This document shows positions 22,141 to 34,437 of a DNA stretch of 64,000 nt, one piece after another. Position 1 is the first letter of the stretch; every line of letters starts with the position of its first letter. Origin of the DNA: Cornus controversa. Taxonomy: Eukaryota > Streptophyta > Magnoliopsida > Cornales > Cornaceae. Made by a program: the position numbers and the translations under genes. The stretch lies in contig CM048848.1 in assembly GCA_026545225.1 (NCBI GenBank), positions 26,638,806 through 26,702,805 of the forward strand, read 5' to 3'. The notes below the pieces were generated by a model, which saw only the letters and a list, made by a program, of their open reading frames with translations, had not been told where the DNA came from and did not search any database.

Positions 22141-22766
22141 TGGTGATTAAATCTTGTTCGGTTATAGTTAGGATTTGAAAATATTTTAGTATATAATTTG
22201 TTTGTTAAGTGTGAAGGTACAAGAGTTGCTACAAGCTTTGAGAGTTGATCTTTCAAATGAAAGTGGGTAAGTTTTATATTTTATATTGTTTTAAATTTTT
22301 TTTTTTGTAGTATATATATTTGTTTTGTTTTTTTTTGTGAATTGTCAAATCTCATGTTCAACGTCGGCACCCTTGAGAGTTGATCTTTCAAGGACATCGG
22401 GTAAGTTTTGCAATTTACATTGTTTACTTGTTTTCTTGTCGTTATATTTAGTGTGTTTGTTTGAGTATTATTAGTATTTTCATTCTGAAAAAAAAAAGAT
22501 TTTCTTCTCCAAAGGACTCAATTTTTAGTCACTCTGGTGAGTACCCTTTAATTTGAGTCGCGAAGGATAGTTAATATGAAAGCTTGGATGTTCTGTCATT
22601 AAGCAAGCCTAGTGCTTCTCCTCCTTTCATATGTACTACTTTGTTCACATTTTAAAGGCCCTTAATCGGTAAGCTATTAATTGTAAAATCCAAAGAGAAG
22701 TAGTTTTTAATATATATTTTTTTGGTTGTTTTTCTATGTTTAATTTCTTATTTTGTTTGTTAGTTT
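22141..22766 (+). other. B-family leader with duplicated splice-donor-like segment
   Basis: Non-coding leader between primer site and gag ATG. It holds two related segments, each GAGAGTTGATCTTTCAA followed by GGGTAAGT (the latter at 22265-22272 and 22399-22406). It also has GGTGAGT and CGGTAAGC further on. The same layout is repeated in every module of the array. Confidence 0.7.
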
Positions 22767-23579
22767 ATGTTTGGTTGCCGTTCGTTATCACTACCATTAC
22801 TTCCATTAGATCCTAATTTTGAAAGAACTCTTAGGCATCTTAAAGGAACTGTAAGGGACATTAATTTACCTAGAGAATCTTCAATTGAAAACATGGCAGA
22901 AGATGGTGTAAGACCAGTAATTATAGAAGAAGTTGTACCACCCATAATGGTTGAGGAGAGACCAATGCTCCTTCGGGATCATTACATTCCTACCACATAC
23001 AACTCTCCTTCAGGAATTCAATTACCAAATGTAACGGCCACCCATTATGAAATTAAGTCCAGTGTTATCCAAATGTTACCATCTTTTTATGGATTTAATA
23101 ATGAAGATCCATATAGGCACCTTGATGAATTCCTTGAAATTTGCTCTACCCTATGGATGCAAGGTTTTACTGAAGATGTTTTAAGGATGCAACTTTTTTC
23201 ATTCTCTTTGAAAGACAAAGCTAAGCATTGATTGAAATCCTTAGAAAATAACAGCATTACTTCTTGAACACAATTACAACAAGAGTTCATGCAGAAGTAC
23301 TTTCCTACTGGAAAAACCAATCAAATTAAAAAATCTATCACTGGATTTGCACAAAGTGAAGGAGAACATTTCTATGAAACTTGGGAGAGATTGGAAGATC
23401 TTCTTAGGAAGTGCCCTCATCACGCTATCCCAAAATGGCAATTGGTGCAATGTTTCTATGATGGATTAACTGAACCACACAGACAAATGGTTGATGCCTC
23501 TTGTGGTGGAACATTCATGCTAAAGAGTGAAAGCGAAGCTTGGAAACTTTTTGAGAATCTTAGTGAAAATTGCCATTAG
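22767..23579 (+). pseudogene. B gag copy 1 (truncated, two stops)
   Basis: ATG at 22767, about 270 codons. It has the Athila-like gag fold: M-L-P-S-F-Y-G, N-E-D-P-Y-R-H-L-D-E-F-L-E-I-C, F-S-L-K-D-K-A-K-H, Y-F-P-T-G-K, H-F-Y-E-T-W-E-R, C-P-H-H-A, F-Y-D-G-L. Gag would form the virus-like particle. A TGA at 23229-23231 and another near 23265 replace Trp codons present in the other copies. The frame ends L-S-E-N-C-H where the truncated LTR begins; the zinc knuckle and pol are missing. Confidence 0.9.
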
Positions 23580-24907
23580 TTTGGACTAACTTCCATTGAT
23601 GAGTCCATGGATTTGGCCAAGCTATATTGAAGATTTAATGCAGATGGGGCCAAAAATCTGAATTGGTTCATTGGGTCAAGTACATGTTCAAGACTAATCT
23701 CAAGCCCAAAATTCGTTCAAAATTCTGATCTGGGCACTGTTTGTAATTTAACCATAACTTCATGCTCCAAACTCCAATTAAGGTAATTTTTGGGGCTGTG
23801 GAAGGATAAATGAGAGTTCTAAATAGGTTTAGTTTTGGGAAATCTCTAAATCGGACATCTTGGTGGTTGAAAGTGGCCAAAACAGTAGCATAAATATTCT
23901 TGGCAGATTTTTCTTTGGTTGCTTTGAAAATTCGTGACAAGTGACCAATGATATGACAAGCAACCACCCCACTCAATTAATTCACCAAAGTGCAATACAC
24001 ATGGAGGGAGATGATCCAATTCTTCTAAAATGGATTACATATGGAGCTATTTAGGCCATTGGATGAGTTTTAGTGGAAGAAATGGTGGACACTCATATTG
24101 CACTAACTTTGGCTATAAATGGAAGGGAATGGAGTAGTGTAAGGGGGGGGGGGGAAAGTGAGTGGAAAAATTCTACACACATAGAAATAAGAAGTGTTCT
24201 CCAACCATGAAGACTTGTAAGTTAGCCATGAGGAGCTAAAACTCTTCCTAGGGCATTGATGTAGCCCTAGACAAGCATCAATGGTATGATATTAATATTA
24301 CATTTGTAATTGAAGTATAAAGTTATGTTCAATCTTGACTTCATTCTTCTCTTGTCTTATAAAGTATGAAAGTTAGACAATAGTTTTATTAGAACATAAA
24401 ATCATTAAATTTGATAATTCATGCTTAAGGAAGATGAATCGTTCTACACTTTTAATTTCATGCTATGTCTTTTATTTAAGTAGTTAGGTAGATGATTCAT
24501 GCTAACTAGAGATGAATTATTCTTATCTTTTGATTTATGTATTTTCTTGAAGATATCATGGTGGTATTTGACAAATCCCATGAATCATATGACTATACAT
24601 ATGTAACTTTCCCAAGTTGAATTACATTCTTCCATTGATGTGAGGCTAGTGGTGAAATCAATACCCTAGTCCCTCTTTCATTTATCAATTTAAATTATAA
24701 CTAGTGCCATTTATTTTATGTTAAACAAATACCAAAAATATCAACCTCTCTTTCAATGAATCAAATGAGACTAATTTAATCACATCCTCTGTGGGATCGA
24801 CACCTTCACAAGAGCCCTATCTTACAAAGATTCGTGCTATTGCGAGTGGTTTATTAAGAATTGGACAAGAATTATTTTGGTAAAATAAAATACCATTTCC
24901 AAGCACA
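23571..24907 (+). repeat. Truncated B LTR, plus, module junction
   Basis: Lacks the first ~180 bp of the full LTR and starts at GCCATTAGTTTGG directly after gag copy 1. It also lacks about 75 bp internally near 24295. It ends CCAAGCACA and is followed by the primer site. Confidence 0.88.
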
Positions 24908-25562
24908 ATAATTTTTGGCACCGTTGCCGGGGACTGGTGATTAAATCTTGTTGGATTATAGTTAGGATTTGAAAATATTTTGGTATATAATTTGTTTGTT
25001 AAGTGTGAAGGTACAAGAGTTGCTACAAGCTTTGAGAGTTGATCTTTCAAATGAAAGTGGGTAAGTTTTGTATTTTACATTGTTTTAATTTTTTTTTTTT
25101 GTAGTATATATATTTGTTTTGTTTTTTTTTGTGAATTGTCAAATCTCATGTTCAACGTCGGCACCCTTGAGAGTTGATCTTTCAAGGACATCGGGTAAGT
25201 TTTGCAATTTACATTGTTTACTTGTTTTATTGTCGTTATATTTAGTGTGTTTGTTTGAGTATTATTAGTATTTTCATTCTAAAAAAAAAAAAAGATTTTC
25301 TTTTCCGAATGACTCAATTTTTAGTCACTCCGGTGAGTACCCTTTAATTTGAGTGGCGAAGGATAGTTAATATGAAAGCTTGGATGTTCCGTCATTAAGC
25401 AAGCCTAGTGCTTCTCCTCTTTTCATATGTACTACTTTGTTCTCGTTTTAAAGGCCCTTAATCGGTAAGCTATTAATTGTAAAATCCAAAGAGAAGTAGT
25501 TTTTAATATATATATTTTTGGTTGTTTTTCTGTGTTTAATTTCTTATTTTGTTTGTTAGTTT

Positions 25563-25904
25563 ATGTTTGGTCGCCGTTCGTTATCACTACCATTACTTCC
25601 ATTAGATCCTAATCTTGAAAGAACTCTTAGGCATCTTAAAGGAACTGTAAGGGACTTTAATTTACCTAGAGAATCTTCAATTGAAAACATGGCAGAAGAT
25701 GGTGTAAGACCAATAATTGTAGAAGAAGTTGTACCACCCATAATGGTTGAGGAAAGACCAATGCTCCTTCGGGATCATTACATTCCTACCACATACAACT
25801 CTCCTTCAGGAATTCAATTACCAAATGTAACGGCCACCCATTATGAAATTAAGTCCAGTGTTATCCAAATGTTACCATCTTTTTATGGACTTAAGAACGA
25901 CTAG
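25563..25904 (+). pseudogene. B gag copy 2, N-terminal fragment at inversion
   Basis: 113 codons matching the N-terminus of the other B gags from M-F-G-R-R-S-L to S-F-Y-G-L, then cut. At 25904/25905 the sequence turns to the reverse complement of a gag C-terminus. This is the inversion point of the array. Confidence 0.88.
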
Positions 25905-26728
25905 ATAAAGCATGATGCATGGAATTTTCACTAAGATTCTCAAAAAGTTTCCAAGCTTCGCTTTCACTTTTTAGCATGAATGTTCCACCATAAGAGGCAT
26001 CAACCATTTGTCTGTGTGGTTCAGTTAATCCATCATAGAAACATTGCACCAATTGCCATTTTGGGACAGCATGATGAGGACACTTCCTAAGAAGATCTTT
26101 CAATCTCTCCCAAGTTTCATAGAAATGTTCTCATTCACTTTGTGCAAATTCAGTGATAGATTTTCTAATTTGATTGATTTTTCCTATAGGAAAGTACTTC
26201 TGGATGAACTCTTGTTGTAATTGTGTCCAAGAAGTAATGGTGTTATTTTCTAAGGATTTCAACCAATGCTTAGATTTGTCTTTCAAAGAGAATGAAAAAA
26301 GTTGCATCCTTAAGACATCTTCAGTAAAACCTTGCATCCTTAGGGTAGAGCAAATTTCAAGAAATTCATCAAGGTGCCCTATATGGATCTTCATTATTAA
26401 ATCCATAAAAAGATGGTAACATTTGGATAACACTGGACTTAATTTCATAATGGGTGGCCGTTACATTTGGTAATTGAATTCCTGAAGGAGAGTTGTATGT
26501 GGTAGGAATGTAATGATCCCGAAGGAGCATTGGTCTTTCCTTAACCATTATGGGTGGTACAACTTCTTCTACAATTACTGGTCTTACACCATCTTTTGCC
26601 ATGTTTTCAATTGAAGATTCTCTAGGTAAATTAAAGTCCCTTACAGTTCCTTTAAGATGCCTAAGAGTTCTTTCAAGATTAGGATCTAATGGAAGTAATG
26701 GTAGTGATAACGAACGGCGACCAAACAT
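25905..26728 (-). pseudogene. B gag copy 3, frameshifted
   Basis: Same gag on the minus strand, in three overlapping frames (26728-26369, 26448-26131, 26103-25905). An extra C at about 26382 (GTGCCCTATATGG against GTGCCTATATGG in copies 1, 4 and 6) shifts the frame after D-P-Y-R. The same extra base is in copy 5. A further stop lies near 26130. At its end about 25 bp run past the usual truncation (S-M-H-H-A-L-S), so this copy keeps slightly more of the ancestral gag. Confidence 0.88.
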
Positions 26729-27384
26729 AAACTAACAAACAAAATAAGAAATTAAACACAAAAAAACAACCAAAAAAATATATATTAAAAACTACTTCTC
26801 TTTGGATTTTACAATTAATTGCTTACCGATTAAGGGCCTTTAAAATGAGAACAAAGTAGTACATATGAAAGGAGGAGAAGCACTGGGCTTGCTTAATGAC
26901 GGAACATTCAGGCTTTCATATTAACTATCCTTCGCCACTCAAATTAAAGGGTACTCACCGGAGTGACTAAAAATTGAGTCCTTCGAAGAAGAATATATTT
27001 TTTTTTTTTAGAATGAAAATACTGGTAATACTCAAACAAACACACTAAATATAACGGCAAGAAAACAAGTAAACAATGTAAATTGCAAAACTTACCCAAT
27101 GTCCTTGAAAGATCAACTCTCAAGGGTGCTGAAGTTGAATATGAGATTTGACAATTCACAAAAAAAAACAAAACAAATATATATACTATAAAAAAAGAAA
27201 ATTTTAAAACAATGTAAAATACAAAACTTACCCACTTTCTTTTGAAAGATCAACTCTCGAAGCTTGTAGCAACTCTTGTACCTTCACACCTAACAAACAA
27301 ATTATATACCAAAATATTTACAAATCCTAACTATAATCCAACAAGATTTAATCACCATTCCCCGGCAACGGTGCCAAACATTAT

Positions 27385-28766
27385 TGTGCTTCGAAAGGGT
27401 ATTTTGTTTTACCAAAATAATTCTTGTCCAATTCTTAATAAACCACTCGCAATAGCACGAATCTTTGTAAGATAGGGCTCTTGTGAAGGTGACGATCCCA
27501 CAGAGGATGTGATTAAATTAGTCTCATTTGATTCATTGAAATAGAGGTTGATATTTTTTGTTTTTGTTTAACACAAAATAAATGGCACTAGTTATAATTT
27601 AAATTAATAAATAAAAGAGGGACTAGGGTATTGATTTCACCACTAGCCTCACATCAATGGAAGAATGTAATTCAACTTGGGAAAAGTTACATATGTATAA
27701 TCATGATTCATGGGATTTGTCACATACCACCATGATATCTTCAAGAAAATACATAAATCAAAAGATAAGAATAATTCATCTCTAGTTAGCATGAATCGTC
27801 TACCTAACTACTTAAATAAAAGACATAATATGAAGTTAAAAGTGTAGAACGATTCATCTTCCTTAAGCATGAATTGTCACATCTAATGATTTTATGTTCT
27901 AATAAAACTATTGTATAACTTTCATACTTTATAAGACAAGAGAAGAATGAAGTCAAGATTGAACATAACTTTATACTTCAATTACAAATGTAATCCTCAA
28001 AGTTATACTACTTATTATACACATATAACAATCCCAAATAAAGATATTAATATCATACCATTGATGCTTGTCTAGGGCTACATCAATGCCCTAGGAAGAG
28101 TTCTAGCTCCTCATGGCTAACTTACAAGTCTTCATGGTTGGAGAACACTTCATATTTCTCTGTGTGCAGAATTTTTCCACACACTTCTCCGCCTTTACAC
28201 TACTCAATTCCCTTCCATTTATAGCCAAAGTTAGTGCAATATGAGTGTCCACCATTTCTTCCACTAAAACTCATCCAATGGCCTAAATCGCTCCATATGT
28301 AATCCATTTTAGAAGAATTGGATCATCTCCCTCCTTGTGTATTGCACTTTGGTGAATTAATTGAGTGGGGTGATTGCTTGTCATATCATTGGTCACTTGT
28401 CACAAATTTTCAAAGCAACCAAAGAAAAATCTGCCAAGAATATTTATGCTACTATTTTGGCCACTTTCAACCACCAAGATGTCCGATTTAGAGATTTCTC
28501 AAAACTAAACCTATTTAGAACTCTCCTTTATCCTTCCACAGCCCCAAAAGTCACCTTAATTGGAGTTTGGAGCATGAAGTTATGGTTAAATTACAAACAG
28601 TGCACATATCAGAATTTTGAATGAAGTTTGGGCATGAGATTAGTCTTGAACTTGTACTTGACCCAATGAACCAATTCAGATTTTTGGCCCCTTCTGCATT
28701 AAATCTTCAATATAGCTTGGCCAAATCCATGGACTCATCATTGGAAGTTAGTCCAAACTAATGGTA
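27385..28766 (-). repeat. Truncated B LTR, type alpha
   Basis: Minus orientation. Left end TGTGCTTCGAAAGG, right end at the gag junction ACTAATGG. It shares CTTCGAAAGG and a CCATTCCCCGGC primer flank with the LTR at 33054, unlike those at 30226 and 35897 (CTTGGAAA). Confidence 0.88.
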
Positions 28767-29570
28767 ATTTTCACTAAGATTCTCAAAAAGTATCCAAGCT
28801 TCGCTTTCACTCTTTAGCATGAATGTTCCACCACAAGAGGCATCAACCATTTGTCTGTGTGGTTCAGTTAATCCATCATAGAAACATTGCACCAATTGCC
28901 ATTTTGGAACAGCGTGATGAGGGCACTTCCTAAGAAGATCTTCCGATCTCTCCCAAGTTTCATAAAAATGTTCTCCTTCACTTTGTGCAAATCGAGTGAT
29001 AGATTTTCTAATTTGATTGGTTTTTCCAGTAGGAAAGTACTTCTGGATGAACTCTTGTTGTAATTGTGTCCAAGAAGTTATGGTGTTATTTTCTAAGGAT
29101 TTCAACCAATGCTTAGCTTTGTCTTTCAAAGAGAATGAAAAAAGTTGCATCCTTAAGACATCTTCAGTAAAACCTTGCATCCTTAGGGTAGAGCAAATTT
29201 CAAGTAATTCATCAAGGTGCCTATATGGATCTTCATTATTAAGTCCATAAAAAGATGGTAACATTTGGATAACACTGGACTTAATTTCATAATGGGTGGC
29301 CGTTACATTTGGTAATTGAATTCCTGAAGGAGAGTTGTATGTGGTAGGAATGTAATGATCCCGAAGGAGCATTGGTCTCTCCTCAACCATTATGGGTGGT
29401 ACAACTTCTTCTATAATTACTGGTCTTACACCATCTTCTGCCATGTTTTCAATTGAAGATTCTCTAGGTAAATTAAAGTCCCTTACAGTTCCTTTAAGAT
29501 GCCTAAGAGTTCTTTCAAAATTAGGATCTAATGGAAGTAATGGTAGTGATAACGAACGGCAACCAAACAT
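28758..29570 (-). CDS. B gag copy 4, intact 270-codon truncated gag
   Basis: The only one of six B gag copies open from ATG (29570) to the end of the module. Domains are as in copy 1: retrotransposon gag core from about residue 95 to 260, with the Trp codons intact. It stops at N-Y-H in the fused LTR, so it lacks the C-terminal zinc knuckle of a full Athila gag. It could make a capsid-like protein if the upstream LTR (30226-31608) is transcribed, but no expression evidence exists in sequence. Confidence 0.8.
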   Translation of the reverse strand: MFGCRSLSLPLLPLDPNFERTLRHLKGTVRDFNLPRESSIENMAEDGVRPVIIEEVVPPIMVEERPMLLRDHYIPTTYNSPSGIQLPNVTATHYEIKSSVIQMLPSFYGLNNEDPYRHLDELLEICSTLRMQGFTEDVLRMQLFSFSLKDKAKHWLKSLENNTITSWTQLQQEFIQKYFPTGKTNQIRKSITRFAQSEGEHFYETWERSEDLLRKCPHHAVPKWQLVQCFYDGLTEPHRQMVDASCGGTFMLKSESEAWILFENLSENYH

Positions 29571-30225
29571 AAACTAACAAACAAAATAAGAAATTAAACA
29601 CAGAAAAACAACCAAAAAAATATATATTAAAAACTACTTCTCTTTGGATTTTACAATTAATAGCTTACCGATTAAGGGCCTTTAAAACGAGAACAAAGTA
29701 GTACATATGAAAGGAGGAGAAGCACTAGGCTTGCTTAATGACGGAGCATCCAAGCTTTCATATTAAATATCCTTCGCCACTCAAATTAAAGGGTACTCAC
29801 CGGAGTGACTAAAAATTGAGTCATTCGGAAAAGAAAATCTTTTTTTTTTTTTAGAATGAAAATACTAATAATACTCAAACAAACACACTAAATATAACGA
29901 CAAGAAAACAAGTAAACAATGTAAATTGCAAAACTTACCCGATGTCCTTGAAAGATCAACTCTCAAGGGTGCCGACGTTGAACATGAGATTTGACAATTC
30001 ACAAAAAAAAACAAAACAAATATATATACTACAAAAAAAAAAAATTAAAACAATGTAAAATACAAAACTTACCCACTTTCATTTGAAAGATCAACTCTCA
30101 AAGCTTGTAGCAACTCTTGTACCTTCACACTTAACAAACAAATTATATACCAAAATATTTTCAAATCCTAACTATAATCCAACAAGATTTAATCACCAGT
30201 CCCCGGCAACGGTGCCAAAAATTAT

Positions 30226-31608
30226 TGTGCTTGGAAAGGGTATTTTATTTTACCAAAATAATTCTTGTCCAATTCTTAATAAACCACTCGCAATAGCACG
30301 AATCTTTGTAAGATAGGGCCCTTGTGAAGGTGTCGATCCCACAGAGGATGTGATTAAATTAGTCTCATTTGATTCATTGTAATAGAGGTTGATATTTTTG
30401 GTATTTGTTTAACATAAAATAAATGGCACTAGTTATAATTTAAATTGATAAATAAAAGAGGGACTAGGGTATTGATTTCACCACTAGCCTCACATCAATG
30501 GAAGAATGTAATTCAACTTGGGAAAAGTTACATATGTATAATCATGATTCATGGGATTTGTCACATACCACCATGATATCTTCAAGAAAATACATAAATC
30601 AAAAGATAAGAATAATTCATCTCTAGTTAGCATGAATCATCTACCTAACTACTTAAATAAAAGACATAACATGAAATTAAAAGTGTAGAACGATTCATCT
30701 TCCTTAAGCATGAATTATCAAATCTAATGATTTTATGTTCTAATAAAACTATTGTGTAACCTTCATACTTTATAAGACAAGAGAAGAATGAAGTGAAGAT
30801 TGAACATAACTTTATACTTCAATTACAAATGTAATGCTCAAAGTTATACAACTTATTATACACATATAACAATCCCAAATAAAGATATTAATATCATACC
30901 ATTGATGCTTGTCTAGGGCTACATCAATGCCCTAGGAAGAGTTTTAGCTCCTCATGGCTAACTTACAAGTCTTCATGGTTGGAGAACACTTCATATTTCT
31001 ATGTGTGCAGAATTTTTCCACTCACTTCCCCCCCTTTACACAACTCAATTCCCTTCAATTTATAGCCAAAGTTAGTGCAATATGAGTATCCACCATTTCT
31101 TCTACTAAAACTCATCCAATGGCCTAAATAGCTCCATATGTAATCCATTTTAGAAGAGTTGGATCATCTCCCTCCATGTGTATTGCACTTTGGTGAATTA
31201 ATTGAGTGGGGTGGTTGCTTGTCATATCATTGGTCACTTGTCACAAATTTTCAAAGCAACCAAAGAAAAATCTGCCAAAAATATTTATGCTACTGTTTTG
31301 GCCACTTTCAACCACCAAGATGTCCGATTTAGAGATTTCTCAAAACTAAACCTATTTGGAACTCTCCTTTATCCTTCCACAGCCCCAAAAATTACCTTAA
31401 TTGGAGTTTGGAGAATGAAGTTATGGTTAAATTACAAACAGTGCGCATATTAGAATTTTGAACGAATTTTGGGCTTGAGATTAGTCTTGAACTTGTACTT
31501 GACCCAATGAACCAATTCAGATTTTTGGCCCCTTCTGCATTAAATCTTCAATATAGCTTGGCCAAATCCATGGACTCATCATTGGAAGTTAGCCCAAACT
31601 AATGGCAA
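30226..31608 (-). repeat. Truncated B LTR, type beta
   Basis: Minus orientation, TGTGCTTGGAAAGG at left, fused to gag copy 5 at the same truncation point as the other modules. Confidence 0.88.
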
Positions 31609-32412
31609 TTGTCACTAAGATTCTCAAAAAGTTTCCAAGCCTCGCTTTCACTCTTTAGCATGAATGTTCCACCACAAGAGGCATCAACCATTTGTATGTG
31701 TTGTTCAGTTAATCCATCATAGAAACATTGCACCAATTGCCATTTTGGGATAGCGTGATGAGGGCACTTCCTAAGAAGATCTTTCAATCTCTCCCAAGTT
31801 TCATAGAAATGTTCTCCTTCACTTTGCGCAAATCCAGTGATAGATTTTCTAATTTGATTGGTTTTTCCAGTAGGAAAGTACTTCTGGATGAACTCTTGTT
31901 GTAATTGTGTCCAAGAAGTAATGGTGTTATTTTCTAAGGATTTCAACCAATGCTTAGATTTGTCTTTCAAAGAGAATGAAAAAAGTTGCATCCTTAAGAC
32001 ATCTTCAGTAAAACCTTGCATCCTTAGGGTAGAGCAAATTTCAAGAAATTCATCAAGGTGCCCTATATGGATCTTCATTATTAAATCCATAAAAAGATGG
32101 TAACATTTGGATAACACTGGACTTAATTTCATAATGGGTGGCCGTTACATTTGGTAATTGAATTCCTGAAGGAGAGTTGTATGTGGTAGGAATGTAATGA
32201 TCCCGAAGGAGCATTGGTCTTTCCGAAACCATTATGGGTGGTACAACTTCTTCTACAATTACTGGTCTTACACCATCTTCTGCCATGTTCTCAATTGAAG
32301 ATTCTCTAGGTAAATTAAAGTCCCTTACAGTTCCTTTAAGATGCCTAAGAGTTCTTTCAAGATTAGGATCTAATGGAAGTAATGGTAGTGATAACGAACG
32401 GCGACCAAACAT
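31599..32412 (-). pseudogene. B gag copy 5, frameshifted
   Basis: Minus-strand gag in two frames (32412-32053 and 32132-31599). It has the same extra C as copy 3 (near 32064), giving the same D-P-Y-R-A-P end to the first frame. Otherwise the core is complete and ends L-S-D-N-C-H at the LTR fusion. Confidence 0.88.
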
Positions 32413-33053
32413 AAACTAACAAACAAAATAAGAAATTAAACATAGAAAAATAACCAAAAAAATATATATTAAAAACTACTTCTCTTTGGATTTTACAATT
32501 AATATCTTACCAATTAAGGGCCTTTAAAACGAGAACAAAGTAGTACATATGAAAGGAGGAGAAGCACTAGGCTTGCTTAATGACGGAACATCCAAGCTTT
32601 CATATTAACTATCCTTCGCCACTCAAATTAAAGGGTACTCACCGGAGTGACTAAAAATTGAGTCCTTCGGAGAAGAAAATCTTTTTTTTTTTAGAATGAA
32701 AATACTAATAATACACAAACACACTAAATATAACGACCAGTAAACAATGTAAATTGCAAAACTTACCCGATGTCCTTGAAAGATCAACTCTCAAGGGTGC
32801 CGACGTTGAACATGAGATTTGATAATTCACAAAAAAAAAAACAAAACAAATATATATACTACAAAAAAAAAATTAAAACAATGTAAAATACAAAACTTAC
32901 CCACTTTCATTTGAAAGATCAACTCTCAAAGCTTGTAGCAACTCTTGTACCTTCACACCTAACAAACAAATTATATACCAAAATATTTACAAATCCTAAC
33001 TATAATCCAACAAGATTTAATCACCATTCCCCGGCAACGGTGCCAAACATTAT

Positions 33054-34437
33054 TGTGCTTCGAAAGGGTATTTTGTTTTACCAAAATAATTCTTGTCCAA
33101 TTCTTAATAAACCACTCGCAATAGCACGAATCTTTGTAAGATAGGGCTCTTGTGAAGGTGTCGATCCCACAGAGGATGTGATTAAATTAGTCTCATTTGA
33201 TTCATTGAAATAGAGGTTGATATTTTTTGTTTTTGTTTAACATAAAATAAATGGCAGTAGTTATAATTTAAATTGATAAATAAAAGAGGGACTAGGGTAT
33301 TGATTTCACCACTAGCCTCACATCAATGGAAGAATGTAATTCAACTTGGGAAAAGTTATATATGTATAATCATGATTCATGGGATTTGTCACATACCACC
33401 ATGATATCTTCAAGAAAATACATAAATCAAAAGATAAGAATAATTCATCTCTAGTTAGCATGAATCGTCTACCTAACTACTTAAATAAAAGACATAATAT
33501 GAAGTTAAAAGTGTAGAACGATTCATCTTCCTTAAGCATGAATTGTCAAATCTAATGATTTTATGTTCTAATAAAACTATTGTATAACTTTCATACTTTA
33601 TAAGACAAGAGAAGAATGAAGTCAAGATTGAACATAACTTTATACTTCAATTACAAATGTAATCCTCAAAGTTATACAACTTATTATACACATATAACAA
33701 TCCCAAATAAAGATATTAATATCATACCATTGATGCTTGTCTAGGGCTACATCAATGCCCTAGGAAGAGTTTTAGCTCCTCATGGCTAACTTACAAGTCT
33801 TCATGGTTGGAGAACACTTCATATTTCTCTGTGTGCAGAATTTTTCCACTCACTTCCCCGCCTTTACACTACTCAATTCCCTTCCATTTATAGCCAAAGT
33901 TAGTGCAATATGAGTGTCCACCATTTCTTCCACTAAAACTCATCCAATGGCCTAAATCGCTCCATATGTAATCCATTTTAGAAGAATTGGATCATCTCCC
34001 TCCTTGTGTATTGCACTTTGGTGAATTAATTGAGTGGGGTGATTGCTTGTCATATCATTGGTCACTTGTCACAAATTTTCAAAGCAACCAAAGAAAAATC
34101 TGCCAAGAATATTTATGCTACTGTTTTGGCCACTTTCAACCACCAAGATGTCCGATTTAGAGATTTCTCAAAACTAAACCTATTTAGAACTCTCCTTTAT
34201 CCTTCCACAGCCCCAAAAGTCACCTTAATTGGAGTTTGGAGCATGAAGTTATGGTTAAATTACAAACAGTGCACAGATCAGAATTTTGAATGAATTTTGG
34301 GCATGAGATTAGTCTTGAACTTGTACTTGACCCAATGAACCAATTCAGATTTTTGGCCCCTTCTGCATTAAATCTTCAATATAGCTTGGCCAAATCCATG
34401 GACTCATCATTGGAAGTTAGCCCAAACTAATGGCAAT
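33054..34437 (-). repeat. Truncated B LTR, type alpha
   Basis: Minus orientation. It carries the CTTCGAAAGG marker shared with 27385-28766, and the two starts are 5669 bp apart. Confidence 0.88.

Noticed and set aside
22023-22256. 77-codon frames starting M-K-D-Q-L-S-K-L at each B primer site
   Set aside because: They span the LTR end, primer site and leader in antisense; shared only because the modules are copies.
22760-22945. 61-codon frames starting M-G-G-T-T-S-S opposite each B gag start
   Set aside because: Antisense shadows of the gag N-terminus.
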